The notes under the pieces were generated by a model. It saw only the letters and a list, made by a program, of their open reading frames with translations. It searched no databases and was not told where the DNA came from. 64,000 nucleotides of DNA. Source: Leptospira montravelensis. Lineage in GTDB: Bacteria > Spirochaetota > Leptospiria > Leptospirales > Leptospiraceae. Position numbers and translations under genes: made by a program. Location of the stretch: positions 583,501-647,500 of the forward strand of contig NZ_RQFO01000016.1 of assembly GCF_004770045.1 (NCBI RefSeq), written 5' to 3'. This document shows, piece after piece, positions 1 to 8,830 of the stretch. Numbering within the stretch: the first letter of the stretch is position 1; every line of letters begins with the position of its first letter.

Positions 1-2
1 TT

Positions 3-557
3 TTTAGGCAACTCATCATCACTCCTTTAGGTTGGGATGTTAGTCAGGCTGTATGGAAGGGTAATTTTAGAACTGGAGAGGACGCAGATGGAAGTTTGTC
101 AGGGGCTTATGGTCTCTCCATTTCTCCAGAACATTATGCTCGAATGCTCAATGTATTACTTACGAATGGGACTGCTAAAAATGCCGCAGGAGGAAATATC
201 GCTAATTTCCTTTCTACCACATCGGTGACAGAAATATTATCAGACCAATACCGAGGAGCTAAGATCGGGTATTCTCAGTTTTCTGCTTTTGGTTACCGTT
301 GGCAATATGGCCTTGGAAACTGGCGGTTTTGCACTACTACGGATATTCCTTCCGAATGTGACAAAGACCTCATCTCACACAGCATTGGAATCAATGGATT
401 CTTTCCTTGGTTAGATAAAAATCGAAATTATATGGCAATCCTTGCTGTAAATAATATTGGTAGAAAAAATGGATTGAGTTTGTTACCAGCTTCTTCAACC
501 TCATTATTCTTTGCAGAAACAGTGAGACCGCTCATTCATCAACAAATAGGTAAGTAA
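3..557 (+). CDS. Serine hydrolase (beta-lactamase class C-like), C-terminal part
   Basis: This frame is open to the left window edge, so only the C-terminal ~184 residues are visible; the catalytic SxxK and YxN motifs lie outside. The visible part reads like the C-terminal half of the class C beta-lactamase/penicillin-binding serine hydrolase family: a GAYGLSISPEHYARML segment (the family's G-G-L-x-S-T-x-x-D-x-A-R-x-x region), then a NNIGRKNG-type tail. The stop is 2 bases before the START-domain gene, so the two are co-transcribed. An internal TTG at 96 could pass for a start but has no reason to be one. The substrate cannot be told; an esterase or peptidase role is as likely as beta-lactam hydrolysis. 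Confidence 0.6.
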   Translation, partial: FRQLIITPLGWDVSQAVWKGNFRTGEDADGSLSGAYGLSISPEHYARMLNVLLTNGTAKNAAGGNIANFLSTTSVTEILSDQYRGAKIGYSQFSAFGYRWQYGLGNWRFCTTTDIPSECDKDLISHSIGINGFFPWLDKNRNYMAILAVNNIGRKNGLSLLPASSTSLFFAETVRPLIHQQIGK

Positions 558-559
558 CC

Positions 560-1234
560 ATGACAAAAAAACAAATTCTAATGATAACTTTGATAGGAGT
601 CTCCTTTCTATCAAATCTAACCTCACTCTTTGGCCAATCACCAGAATGGTCGGAGTCCAAACGAAAAAAGGGAATTCAAGTATTCTCACGTCCTTTTCCT
701 GGCTCCAATTTAGATGAATTTTTAGGTCGAGCCGAAGTGGAAGCATCGATTTCTCAAGTCATCGCTCTTTTGACAGATCCCGCTTCCTGCAAAAACCTTT
801 ATCACCAATGCAAAGAACTCACAGTACTTTCTGGTACCGAAAAAAAATCAGTGGTTTACCTTCGCAACAGTGCACCTTGGCCAGTCAATGATCGTGATTT
901 GATTATGGACCGAGGATTTGAACAAAATGAAAAAACTTTGGCGACAGTTATGAAAATCAAACGCCTTGATTCCAATGCACGCCCAACTCCTTCTGGAGTC
1001 ACTCGTATGGAAAATTTTGAAGGTGTTTGGCGAATCACTCCACAGGCCAATGGAAAACTAAAAATTGAATACCAAGCTCATTTTGAACCAGGTGGATCTG
1101 TTCCCCAATCAGTCATCAATTTAGTATTAACTGACACTCCTTACGAATCACTATTGAATTTAAAAACTTTAGTTGAAGAGGGAAAACATAAGGAAACAAA
1201 ATTTGATTGGGTGAAAGAACCAACAAAAAACTAG
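560..1234 (+). CDS. START-domain lipid-binding protein, secreted
   Basis: 224 residues. It starts with a signal peptide (MTKKQILMITLIGVSFLSNL, then a small-residue region near FGQ). The rest fits a START/SRPBCC lipid-transfer domain: helix VIALLTDPASCKNL, strand with APWPVNDRDLI (a highly typical START motif), WRITPQANGKLKIEYQAHFEPGG, and a C-terminal amphipathic helix. Such domains carry a hydrophobic ligand in a deep pocket. The gene follows the serine hydrolase with a 2-base gap, suggesting an envelope lipid or ester-processing pair. The ligand is unknown. Confidence in the fold is good. Confidence 0.78.
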   Translation: MTKKQILMITLIGVSFLSNLTSLFGQSPEWSESKRKKGIQVFSRPFPGSNLDEFLGRAEVEASISQVIALLTDPASCKNLYHQCKELTVLSGTEKKSVVYLRNSAPWPVNDRDLIMDRGFEQNEKTLATVMKIKRLDSNARPTPSGVTRMENFEGVWRITPQANGKLKIEYQAHFEPGGSVPQSVINLVLTDTPYESLLNLKTLVEEGKHKETKFDWVKEPTKN

Positions 1235-1317
1235 TTAAACTTCCGTATTTTCTTTTTATCTAAAATCAGAACTGTATTTTGAATTCACAGTGAACTTTTG
1301 TTAGCTTCAACTTGTAA

Positions 1318-1980
1318 TCAAAATGCAGTTCTAAATCCATAACTTATAAAATTGGATCCACAGTTGGGATCGGGTGGACAATACAAACCGAAGATTCCTG
1401 ACCTATGATGGACTCGTATAAACAATTCTGTCTTTCGCTCAAAAGGCAAATAAGAACTAAATTCTACCATCATATAATTCAGTAATGCCCTTGATTCAAT
1501 GGCATCTTTTTGTAAACCATCCAAATAATAACCTTTGGCCTTATTTTCTAATTTTGGATTTTCAGAGGCAAGGGACAGCCCTTCACCTAATGATAAACTG
1601 AATGGAGAACCATACATCCTGTCAATTTTTACGATATAAAATCCATTCACTTCCCAATGATTCATCTCACCGAAATGTTTGGTAACATTACCTTCCCACA
1701 AAAAATCAAACCATCGAATTCGGTAATTTAGTGGTCTTGAAATTCCTAAACTACCAATATAAGAATCTTTGTAGTCAGTTTTTTGTCGAAATACAATAGG
1801 AATGAGGTCTGTTGTCGTAAAGATTCCTCCGTATAAGACCAAATTCCAATTTTCTTTTGGAACAGATACAGACTGAAGGTCCCGTAAAGGAAACATCCCG
1901 AATAAAAATCCGATAGATAAAAACACTAAGATTTTATTGGGTTTTTGGTGAAATAATTTTAAGTTTCGATTTAAGATCAA
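1318..1980 (-). CDS. Putative outer-membrane lipid A deacylase-like (PagL-like) protein
   Basis: 220 residues with an N-terminal signal or anchor segment (ILVFLSIGFLFGMFPL) and alternating beta-strand patterns ending in an aromatic (FRTAF), as outer-membrane barrels do. Near the C-terminus FIRVHHRSGIFG then a glycine/asparagine stretch (NCGSNFISYGF) resembles the PagL/acyloxyacyl-hydrolase region, where an H-x-S pair is catalytic; here H-R-S is present. The start is a TTG, the only start before an upstream stop five codons away. It lies 15 bases after a lipoprotein gene on the same strand. The enzyme assignment is inference; a plain barrel of unknown function is the alternative. Confidence 0.5.
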   Translation of the reverse strand: MILNRNLKLFHQKPNKILVFLSIGFLFGMFPLRDLQSVSVPKENWNLVLYGGIFTTTDLIPIVFRQKTDYKDSYIGSLGISRPLNYRIRWFDFLWEGNVTKHFGEMNHWEVNGFYIVKIDRMYGSPFSLSLGEGLSLASENPKLENKAKGYYLDGLQKDAIESRALLNYMMVEFSSYLPFERKTELFIRVHHRSGIFGLYCPPDPNCGSNFISYGFRTAF

Positions 1981-1995
1981 ATGAAATTGCCTTGG

Positions 1996-2778
1996 TTAAG
2001 GTTGGAACCAATCTTGGGTTCTTTTTTCCCATTGCATTAATTGCGAATGTACGTTGTCATAATTCTGAAGGAATAATCGCCTAAGAAATGTTTCATATTC
2101 CTTGCAATTTTCTGTTTGCAATTGCTCCAGTGATTCTCTTAGTTTACTTGGTTTTTCCAATATACAAAACTTTTGTAAGTTAGAGGGATAACGATTCGAA
2201 TTTAAAGCTGGTCCCACTATACTTGAACCAGTTCCAATATAAAACGGCATGGGAGCCCAAATGGTTTCATGAGTTGATAAAAATGAAATTCTATGTAAAT
2301 TTGTTTCTCCGGATGTCCAAACGAGTTCTGCTTCTGTTTCCATCGTTCCATAGTATAACATAGTAAGCGCTAGTAAACTAACTCCGATGCTATAAAATGG
2401 CCGTTGGCTTTCTTTTCGAATGACAACGGTAAGATTATCAATATTTGACAATTCGAATCCGCGATCCCATCTAGGAAGTTCATTCGGACCTATTGGTTTT
2501 TCTTCTTTTGGTTTGGGTGCATGATCGGGATTTGGATCAGGGAGGGGAACAGTTGTCAAATCAACGACATTTGTATTTCCATCTAACAAAATAGCAGGTG
2601 GAACCGGAAATACTTCATTAAAAACTTTAGCGAGAATCGGATCGGATGTTGTCCACCGAATAGAAATCATTTTGTTTTTGGAAAGTTTTGCCTCCGAACT
2701 CAACTCAGGCATTGGAGTTTTACAAAAGAGATTCAAAACAAATAAAATGATAAAATAGAATAATAACTTTTGATTCAT
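1996..2778 (-). CDS. Hypothetical lipoprotein
   Basis: 260 residues. The N-terminus MNQKLLFYFIILFVLNLFC is a type II signal peptide with Cys19 as the likely lipidated residue. The body has a proline/lysine-rich linker (PDPNPDHAPKPKEEKPIGP) and no motif that I recognise. It contains one possible hydrophobic stretch near residue 135 (SIGVSLLALTMLYYGT). It sits directly upstream of the PagL-like barrel gene on the same strand, so both are probably exported envelope proteins from one transcript. The function is unknown. Confidence 0.6.
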   Translation of the reverse strand: MNQKLLFYFIILFVLNLFCKTPMPELSSEAKLSKNKMISIRWTTSDPILAKVFNEVFPVPPAILLDGNTNVVDLTTVPLPDPNPDHAPKPKEEKPIGPNELPRWDRGFELSNIDNLTVVIRKESQRPFYSIGVSLLALTMLYYGTMETEAELVWTSGETNLHRISFLSTHETIWAPMPFYIGTGSSIVGPALNSNRYPSNLQKFCILEKPSKLRESLEQLQTENCKEYETFLRRLFLQNYDNVHSQLMQWEKRTQDWFQP

Positions 2779-2950
2779 ATTAACTTATTTTTTAACTTCT
2801 ATTAAGTAAAATTATTTTTTTTGGGTCAAACGAAAAACATACTAAATGACGTTTAACAGGGATAAGATCACCCATGTTAGACATTCAATAGATATGTAAA
2901 GGACGGTTTATTATTTTTTAACGGGTCAATGCAAAAGTTTGAAGAGATAA

Positions 2951-2976
2951 AAAAAGCCCGATTCCTCGGGCTTTTT
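2951..2976 (-). terminator. Rho-independent terminator of the acyl-CoA dehydrogenase gene
   Basis: A perfect 11-bp stem (AAAAAGCCCGA / TCGGGCTTTTT) with a TTCC loop. The A-tract and T-tract make it bidirectional. It lies 57 bases past the stop of the acyl-CoA dehydrogenase gene read leftwards, and before the next gene on that strand. Confidence 0.9.
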
Positions 2977-3032
2977 CCTTTATATGTCGATAGATTTTCA
3001 TCCTGTCGACATTAAATAAACGTAATTTCTAA

Positions 3033-4709
3033 CTAAGAAGCGAGCGCTTGGTCAAGTAGGTCTTTCGCTACTACGCGAAGTGCCATTACTTCTTCCGCAC
3101 CTTCAAAGATAGAGAATACACGAGCATCAACAAAATATCTTGATACTGGATATTCTTCCGCATAACCCATACCACCATGAATTTGCATTGCTTCACGAGT
3201 GACCCACTCAGCAATTTTGGATGCATACAACTTAACAAGTGTTGCTTCCATTTGGCCTTTGTGTTCATCGAGTAGTGTTGCTACATAGTTAGTATACTGG
3301 CGAGTTGCTTGGACAATCATTGCCATCTTCGCAATTTTGAACTTAGTTAAAGTATAATCGTAAATTGGTTTTGCGAATACTTTACGTTCTTGAGAATAAC
3401 GAAGTGCTGCTTCAAGAGCTGCTTGCATCACACCATTGGCACGAGCTGCTGTTTGGATACGTCCACCAGCAAATCCTTCCATTTGGAAATAGAATCCTTT
3501 TCCTCGTCCTGCATCTCCACCAAGAAGGTTTTCTTTAGGAACAAAGTAATCTTCGAAAGATACTTCATAAGAGTGCATTCCTCGGTAACCGATAGTTCCG
3601 ATAGCTTTTCCTTGAATGGTTCCGCCACCTTCTTGTTTGTAACTGAATTCATGGCCATCAAAGGATGGTTTTTCAGCCAGTAGGATGGAAAGACCTCTGT
3701 GTTTGAGACTTGGGTCAGATTCTGTACGGCATAGGATAAGTAGGAGATTCGCATAACCTGCGAATGTGCACCAAGTTTTTACACCGTTGATTACAAATCC
3801 ACCGTCTACTTCTTTTGCAGTTACAGACACTCCAGCAACGTCAGAACCGTAGTTAGGTTCTGTTACCATAATTCCTGCGAATTTTTCACCGGAAGCAAGT
3901 AGTGGCAACCATTTGTTTTTTTGTTCTTCGGTTCCCCCTTTGAGGAGAGCCTTAGACATAATTTCTGGACGAGTGATGAGTGATCCAGCAGCACCGAGTG
4001 AACCACGAGAAAGTTCTTCCGTTACCACTAACATGGAAATGTTATCTGGACGGTCATCTGGTTGGATTCCACCAAACTGTTCTGGAATACAAAGTCCAAA
4101 ACAACCCATGTCTTTTAATCCGTTGATGATTTCTTGTGGGATTAGGTCGTCATGTCTGTGGACATGTTCTGCATGTGGAACCACTACGTTTTCAGCAAAA
4201 TCTTTGAAAATTCCGCGAAAGTTTTCATGGTCTTCGGAAAGTCCATAAGCACCGAAGTGTCCAAGATCAACAATCTTATCTACAATGGCCTCGTAGTTTT
4301 CCATTTTTGATGCAGCTTCAACGTAAACATTGATTTCATCAGAAAAAAGTTTGGAGAATAGTTCTTGGTATGTGAGTTCATATTCTGCAGGACGTGCTGC
4401 CAGTTCAGAACGAATGTTAGAAACAGTTTCGGCTACAAAAGTAAGAGCCATTTTCTGTTCCATTTCACCAGTTCCCTTGGACGCATCCCAAGCATAAACG
4501 ATAAAGTTCTCAGCAACACGTTGTTGAGCCGTCATCCAAGCCAATTGGTAAAACACATGTTGCGTTTTGTCCATTTTGCTTACGGATACTTTGCCGTTAT
4601 CGGAATTTTTCTGAGCTAGTCGTTTGGTAACTTCATTAAGGAGGGCGGCTTGGGCACTAAGAGCCTTCTCCGCCTGGGATTTTTCGAGTTTCACTGCCGT
4701 TGCGGTCAT
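3033..4709 (-). CDS. Acyl-CoA dehydrogenase family protein (large form)
   Basis: 558 residues from the ATG at 4709, chosen because AGGAA lies about 8 bases upstream; a GTG at 4742 is less likely. FAD-dependent alpha,beta-dehydrogenation of acyl-CoA for beta-oxidation is the family role. An extra ~130-residue helical N-terminal region precedes the standard domains: N-terminal helices (KDFAENVVVPHAEHVHRHD), the middle domain with MVTEPNYGSDVAGV and VINGVKTWCT, and the C-terminal helices with RKVFAKPIYDY, QIHGGMGYAEEYPVSRY and the IFEGAEEV segment at the usual catalytic-Glu region. The length exceeds the ~380 of short-chain enzymes. It is a monocistronic gene with its own terminator. The chain-length specificity is unknown. 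Confidence 0.9.
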   Translation of the reverse strand: MTATAVKLEKSQAEKALSAQAALLNEVTKRLAQKNSDNGKVSVSKMDKTQHVFYQLAWMTAQQRVAENFIVYAWDASKGTGEMEQKMALTFVAETVSNIRSELAARPAEYELTYQELFSKLFSDEINVYVEAASKMENYEAIVDKIVDLGHFGAYGLSEDHENFRGIFKDFAENVVVPHAEHVHRHDDLIPQEIINGLKDMGCFGLCIPEQFGGIQPDDRPDNISMLVVTEELSRGSLGAAGSLITRPEIMSKALLKGGTEEQKNKWLPLLASGEKFAGIMVTEPNYGSDVAGVSVTAKEVDGGFVINGVKTWCTFAGYANLLLILCRTESDPSLKHRGLSILLAEKPSFDGHEFSYKQEGGGTIQGKAIGTIGYRGMHSYEVSFEDYFVPKENLLGGDAGRGKGFYFQMEGFAGGRIQTAARANGVMQAALEAALRYSQERKVFAKPIYDYTLTKFKIAKMAMIVQATRQYTNYVATLLDEHKGQMEATLVKLYASKIAEWVTREAMQIHGGMGYAEEYPVSRYFVDARVFSIFEGAEEVMALRVVAKDLLDQALAS

Positions 4710-4841
4710 GTGTTTAACGTTCCTGCGGTGGTTTTCTTCCACTATACGGAAAGAAAGTACCTTGTCATTTTCATTTTTAGACTAGGTTTTGGGTCGGGGA
4801 GGCCCAAACTGGACAAAAGTTGGGGTTAAGGAAAGAAATTA

Positions 4842-5318
4842 TTGAAAATCATAGGCATTGATCCCGGATCCCACCGTGTAGGGTATGCGGTTCTTTCTTT
4901 TCCCGAGGGCTTGCGTCGTAATCCAACGCTTTTAACTTACGGAACGATTGAAGTGGCACCGAAAACCCCGTCCCCAGACAATCTCCTCCAAATCAGAAAG
5001 GAACTAATGGACATTCTTTCGGAATACCAACCGGAAACAGCCGCTGTGGAAGAACTGTTCTTTGTTCAGAACACGACAACGGGGATGAAGGTTTCGGAAT
5101 CTCGCGGGGTCATTTTACTTTCTCTCGGCGAAAAACAAATTCCTGTTGTATCACTGACAGCAACGCAAATCAAAAAAGGAATCTCCGCCAAAGGGAACGC
5201 TACCAAAAAAGAAGTGCGGGCAGCAATCCAAATGATTTTAGGATTTAAAGATTTGAAAGGCCACGACGACTCATGGGACGCCATCGCTTGCGCCTTTGTG
5301 GGTCGATCTTTAGTTTGA
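4842..5318 (+). CDS. ruvC: Holliday junction resolvase RuvC
   Basis: 158 residues, the normal size. RuvC is a dimeric Mg-dependent endonuclease that resolves Holliday junctions with RuvAB. The RNase H-like fold is plain: IGIDPGSHRVGYA with catalytic Asp7, AVEELFFVQN with Glu70, and the C-terminal DSWDAIACA with Asp143 and Asp146, matching the D-E-D-D set. The TTG start is supported by AAGGAAAG seven bases upstream. No ruvA or ruvB is adjacent. Its 3' end overlaps the convergent SDR gene by 9 bases. Confidence 0.96.
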   Translation: MKIIGIDPGSHRVGYAVLSFPEGLRRNPTLLTYGTIEVAPKTPSPDNLLQIRKELMDILSEYQPETAAVEELFFVQNTTTGMKVSESRGVILLSLGEKQIPVVSLTATQIKKGISAKGNATKKEVRAAIQMILGFKDLKGHDDSWDAIACAFVGRSLV

Positions 5319-6059
5319 AGCACTCCTTGCTTGGTTCATAGACAAAAAGATTTCATTCTTTTGTTCCCGACTTGCATTCGCTGTGACGGTAGAAAATCCA
5401 GTGGTGATTTCTAGGTCCCCATTTTTTAACCCTTCGATCACACTATTTGCATATTCGTCTAAATTGAGTCCCGCTGTATGTGTATTAGGGATTCCTAAAT
5501 CTGTATCCACCATTGGTGGAGAAACTTCAATTACTTCAATTGGTTGGTTACGAAATTGGAACCTTAGTGTCAATGTGAAGGAATGTAAGGCCGCTTTTGT
5601 CGCACTGTACACAGGCGCATAAGCCAAAGGAATATGTGATAATCCAGAGGTTGTATTGAGAATGGCCGCATTTTTCTTTGCAAACAGGTGTTTAGCGAAT
5701 AACATGGAGAGATGGATAGGAGCTCCTAAATTTACATCAATTTCCTTTCCTAAGTTTGCCCAAGGTTCTAGTTCACCAAGTTTAGGATACCTTTGCATGC
5801 CTGCGTTATTGAATAACACATTCAGTTCCGGAAAATCCTTTGTGGTTTGTTGAAATAACTTTTCCCTCTCTTCAGGGCGAGAGATATCAAAAAGATATGT
5901 TCCCCATTTAGGAAAGGATTTCCGAATCTCTTCCATTTTCTTTTCGTTTGTTCCACAAACTAGAACCTGATTGCCTAATTCGGAAAATCGTTTGGCGAGA
6001 GCAAGGCCGATCCCACTTGTTCCCCCAGTGATGAGGATTGTATTTCCATTCAATTGCAT
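5310..6059 (-). CDS. SDR-family NAD(P)-dependent oxidoreductase (DltE-like)
   Basis: 249 residues, a classical short-chain dehydrogenase. It has the Rossmann TGGTSGIG motif (residues 11-18), NNAG at 84-87, and catalytic Ser138, Tyr151 and Lys155 (YSATK). The sequence style is closest to DltE-like single-domain reductases; the substrate is unknown. It is transcribed divergently from a TetR regulator, and the shared 138-base gap holds a TTACAA/TTGTAA inverted repeat, so control by that regulator is likely. Confidence 0.88.
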   Translation of the reverse strand: MQLNGNTILITGGTSGIGLALAKRFSELGNQVLVCGTNEKKMEEIRKSFPKWGTYLFDISRPEEREKLFQQTTKDFPELNVLFNNAGMQRYPKLGELEPWANLGKEIDVNLGAPIHLSMLFAKHLFAKKNAAILNTTSGLSHIPLAYAPVYSATKAALHSFTLTLRFQFRNQPIEVIEVSPPMVDTDLGIPNTHTAGLNLDEYANSVIEGLKNGDLEITTGFSTVTANASREQKNEIFLSMNQARSASN

Positions 6060-6086
6060 AAATTTTTACCTTTTCATTAGTTACAT

Positions 6087-6102
6087 TTACAATATTTTGT
6101 AA
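6087..6102. promoter_or_regulatory. Putative TetR operator between SDR and TetR genes
   Basis: An inverted repeat, TTACAA-N4-TTGTAA, sits 28 bases upstream of the SDR start. It is flanked by further TTAC half-sites (6081, 6104), and another TTTTGTAA occurs near 6151 on the regulator side. Position and symmetry suit a TetR dimer site in a divergent promoter. Binding by the adjacent regulator is inference. Confidence 0.5.
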
Positions 6103-6198
6103 GTTACAAAAAGTCAAGTCCGTAAGTTTCAAAACTAACGTTTTTTTCATTTTGTAATTTGAGATTGACCCCAAAGATTTCGATTCGATCCTTTCCTT

Positions 6199-6789
6199 AT
6201 GCCAAGAACCGGTCTCACAGCCTCGGAAATCCAAGACAAAGCAGTGGAAATTGCCATAAACCAAATGCGGGCCAAGGGTTTTGAAAAGGTTCGTTTGGTG
6301 GACGTTGCGAAAGAAATGGGGATTAGCCACGCAGCTCTCTATTCCCATTTTCAGGACAAAACAGCACTTTTCGACGCTGTTTCCGAACGTTGGCTTGTGA
6401 AGTTAGATGAAAAACAAGACCTTCTTGTGGCAGAAAAACGAGATCCTATCCAAAAGATCCTCACTTGGTTTCTAAATCTCCACCGAATGAAATTGGAAAA
6501 AGTAAAACTGGATCCCGAGTTATATAAAGCTTTCGATATGGCGGCAGAAGAATCCAAACCCTTTATCCAAACTCATTTGACCAATATGCGAATCCAAATG
6601 TCTAGTTTAGTCACAGAAGCCGTAAACCAAAAAAAAATCAAAAAACGTGATGTGGACCTTGTGGCAGAAATTCTGATTTCTGCAGGAGCGGCTTTCACCC
6701 ACCCCAAACTTGTGGCTCAGCATTGCGGGGAGAACAGAGAACTGTTGTTAGTTGATACGATTGAAGCAGTATTGAAGGGATTAGGTTGA
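6199..6789 (+). CDS. TetR/AcrR family transcriptional regulator
   Basis: 196 residues. The N-terminal helix-turn-helix is clear (VEIAINQMRAKGFEKVRLVD, then KEMGISHAALYSHFQDKTALFDAV, residues ~10-65). The C-terminal ligand domain is the AefR/TetR_C type (LVTEAVNQKKIKKRDVDLVAEILISAGAAFTHPKL). It is probably a repressor of the divergent SDR gene and perhaps of itself. A small membrane-protein gene begins 1 base after its stop. Confidence 0.88.
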   Translation: MPRTGLTASEIQDKAVEIAINQMRAKGFEKVRLVDVAKEMGISHAALYSHFQDKTALFDAVSERWLVKLDEKQDLLVAEKRDPIQKILTWFLNLHRMKLEKVKLDPELYKAFDMAAEESKPFIQTHLTNMRIQMSSLVTEAVNQKKIKKRDVDLVAEILISAGAAFTHPKLVAQHCGENRELLLVDTIEAVLKGLG

Positions 6790-6790
6790 G

Positions 6791-7261
6791 ATGATAATTA
6801 ATGTAGAAACTTATCTGAGAAGTAATTACGAGATGGTTACTAAATATGTGAAGCTTTCCAAAACGTTAGATTACATTTCTAAACCACTAGTCGTTTTTGA
6901 ACCTGTTGATCAAAAAAAATTTCCAGAGATTTGGGAAAATGGTGAATATCTGACTAAAATGAAACTATTTGGAATCATACCTCTCGGGAACCAATCAGTA
7001 GTTATTGAAAAATTGAAAGAAACCAACCAGAATGAATTCATACTAAGAGATAATGGTTACAGTTCTCTCATTAATACTTGGGACCATTGGATCCTGATTC
7101 GAAAAACAAAAAATGAAAATATAGTAAAATATATTGATAGAATTGAGATCAAAGCAGGTTTACTTACTATTTTTATTGTAATCTTTGCTAGTGTATTTTT
7201 TCGGTGGAGACAATTCCGTTGGAAGATGTTGATTCGAAGTAATTATAAAGCTATGTATTGA
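6791..7261 (+). CDS. Hypothetical protein with C-terminal membrane helix
   Basis: 156 residues. No family recognised. The body is soluble and hydrophilic (residues 1-115), followed by one hydrophobic helix (GLLTIFIVIFASVFF, ~117-133) and a basic tail (RWRQFRWKM), giving a tail-anchored topology. It starts 1 base after the TetR stop, so it is co-transcribed with the regulator. Confidence 0.55.
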   Translation: MIINVETYLRSNYEMVTKYVKLSKTLDYISKPLVVFEPVDQKKFPEIWENGEYLTKMKLFGIIPLGNQSVVIEKLKETNQNEFILRDNGYSSLINTWDHWILIRKTKNENIVKYIDRIEIKAGLLTIFIVIFASVFFRWRQFRWKMLIRSNYKAMY

Positions 7262-7292
7262 GTATTTGAAAGATAACTATTCCAATTTATTT

Positions 7293-7823
7293 TTACTCGG
7301 TTTCTCCTGCTAAAAACCTAGCAGTATTTACATTTCGTATCGTCATGGATTTGTACAGTTTATGACTGATGAGTTTCGCCAGTCGGCTTTTGTTTACATT
7401 TTCTCGTTTGATATTCCAAAAGAGGGCACCTTTTACATAACGAATTTCTAAAAATTCTATTTTGAGAGGAAGTTCCTCAATGATTTTTTTGGAATCAGCT
7501 TCTGGAAACAAATAGGCCACATCCGTTTTTTGCGTTGGATCATTTTGCCATTCTTCGGGAATAGCACTGGCAATTTTTTTCATTTCCTTTTCTGTCTTCA
7601 CAAGAGTAGGAATTTCAAAATCAAAAGTTTTTTCAAAAGACTTTTGTATTTTTACAAGAACAGTTTTTGCATCATGTTCGGATTCAAAAATGATATTACC
7701 GGAGTTGATATAAGTGGACACGTTTGTAAATCCTAAGGATTCAAAAAGGTTTCGAAGTTTTTTCATTTCGACCTTTCTGTTTCCTCCTACATTGATTCCT
7801 CTGAGTAATGCGGTGTATTTCAT
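7293..7823 (-). CDS. DUF1697 family protein
   Basis: 176 residues, full length for the family. The opening [31 protein letters not shown] and [11 protein letters not shown] are diagnostic of DUF1697. It is a soluble cytoplasmic protein with ferredoxin-like fold subdomains and no established biochemical role. It lies 17 bases downstream of the EamA transporter gene on the same strand and is probably co-transcribed. Confidence 0.9.
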   Translation of the reverse strand: MKYTALLRGINVGGNRKVEMKKLRNLFESLGFTNVSTYINSGNIIFESEHDAKTVLVKIQKSFEKTFDFEIPTLVKTEKEMKKIASAIPEEWQNDPTQKTDVAYLFPEADSKKIIEELPLKIEFLEIRYVKGALFWNIKRENVNKSRLAKLISHKLYKSMTIRNVNTARFLAGETE

Positions 7824-7840
7824 GATGTTATATAAAAGAA

Positions 7841-8695
7841 CTAAGATTTTAAAGTCGATTGAAATCTATCAAAGAATACAAGCGCAATGCCGAATAGAAT
7901 CAAAACTGATGAAACAATTATTCTTAATGTTAATGGCTCCGCTATGAGAATCACTCCACCTAAAGAGGCAATCACAGGAACAATTAACTGTATTACAGAA
8001 GCTTTGGTGGATTTTAAAAATGGCAGTACAGAATACCAAACTGCGTATCCCACACCGGAGGCGAGGGCACCGGACGAAACGGCAAACATAAACCCATAAC
8101 TGTCTATATTGATTTTTTCGAATGTAACAATATTTAATATAATTGAAAAAGGGACAGCTTTGATAAAGTTTCCAGCAGTGGTAGCAGTTGGATTTTTGCT
8201 TCCGCCACCGCGCAACGAATATATACCCCATGCAAGACCAGCTATCATCATGAATACTGAACTAAACAATGAAGGAGATGAAATCCCAGGCAGTAATAAG
8301 TAAACAAGACCTCCGAATGCTAATATAATTCCGAAAAATTTTTTAAAATCTAACCTTTCACCCTTCCAAATTCCGAAACCAATCATCGTAATTTGAACTG
8401 CACCAAATAACAAAAGTGCACCAGTCGCGGCAGTCAAACCTACATAAGCAAAAGAAAAACAAGCAGCGTAAACAAATAACGCAAAAGCTGATTTCCAATT
8501 CCCTGATATTATAGTTTGTCTCTGAGTTATACAAACTAATAACCAAAGAGTAATAGCTCCTGAAAACAATCTTATACTGGTAAAACTTGATGCATCAATT
8601 TCGGTTCCCTTGAGAGCGAATCGACAGAGAAGAGAATTTGCTGCAAAGGCAATCAATGAAAATGATGTAAGGAGAAATAAGCGCAATTTAAACAT
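7841..8695 (-). CDS. DMT-superfamily (EamA) transporter
   Basis: 284 residues with about ten hydrophobic helices arranged as two EamA repeats (residues ~5-135 and ~145-280). Typical signals are [17 protein letters not shown] near the first repeat and [41 protein letters not shown] at the end of the second. Family members export amino acids or small metabolites across the inner membrane; the substrate is not predictable. The neighbour is DUF1697, just downstream. Confidence 0.88.
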   Translation of the reverse strand: MFKLRLFLLTSFSLIAFAANSLLCRFALKGTEIDASSFTSIRLFSGAITLWLLVCITQRQTIISGNWKSAFALFVYAACFSFAYVGLTAATGALLLFGAVQITMIGFGIWKGERLDFKKFFGIILAFGGLVYLLLPGISSPSLFSSVFMMIAGLAWGIYSLRGGGSKNPTATTAGNFIKAVPFSIILNIVTFEKINIDSYGFMFAVSSGALASGVGYAVWYSVLPFLKSTKASVIQLIVPVIASLGGVILIAEPLTLRIIVSSVLILFGIALVFFDRFQSTLKS

Positions 8696-8830
8696 TGAAT
8701 CGGATCGTTTTACAAGTTTCTAAATATTTCATCTTGTGCTGCTAAGTATCAAACGGAGTCCCATTAAACACAAATACGACAGCATCTTCCAACACCATCG
8801 TATCCGAAATCAAAATAGAAATACTTTCCC

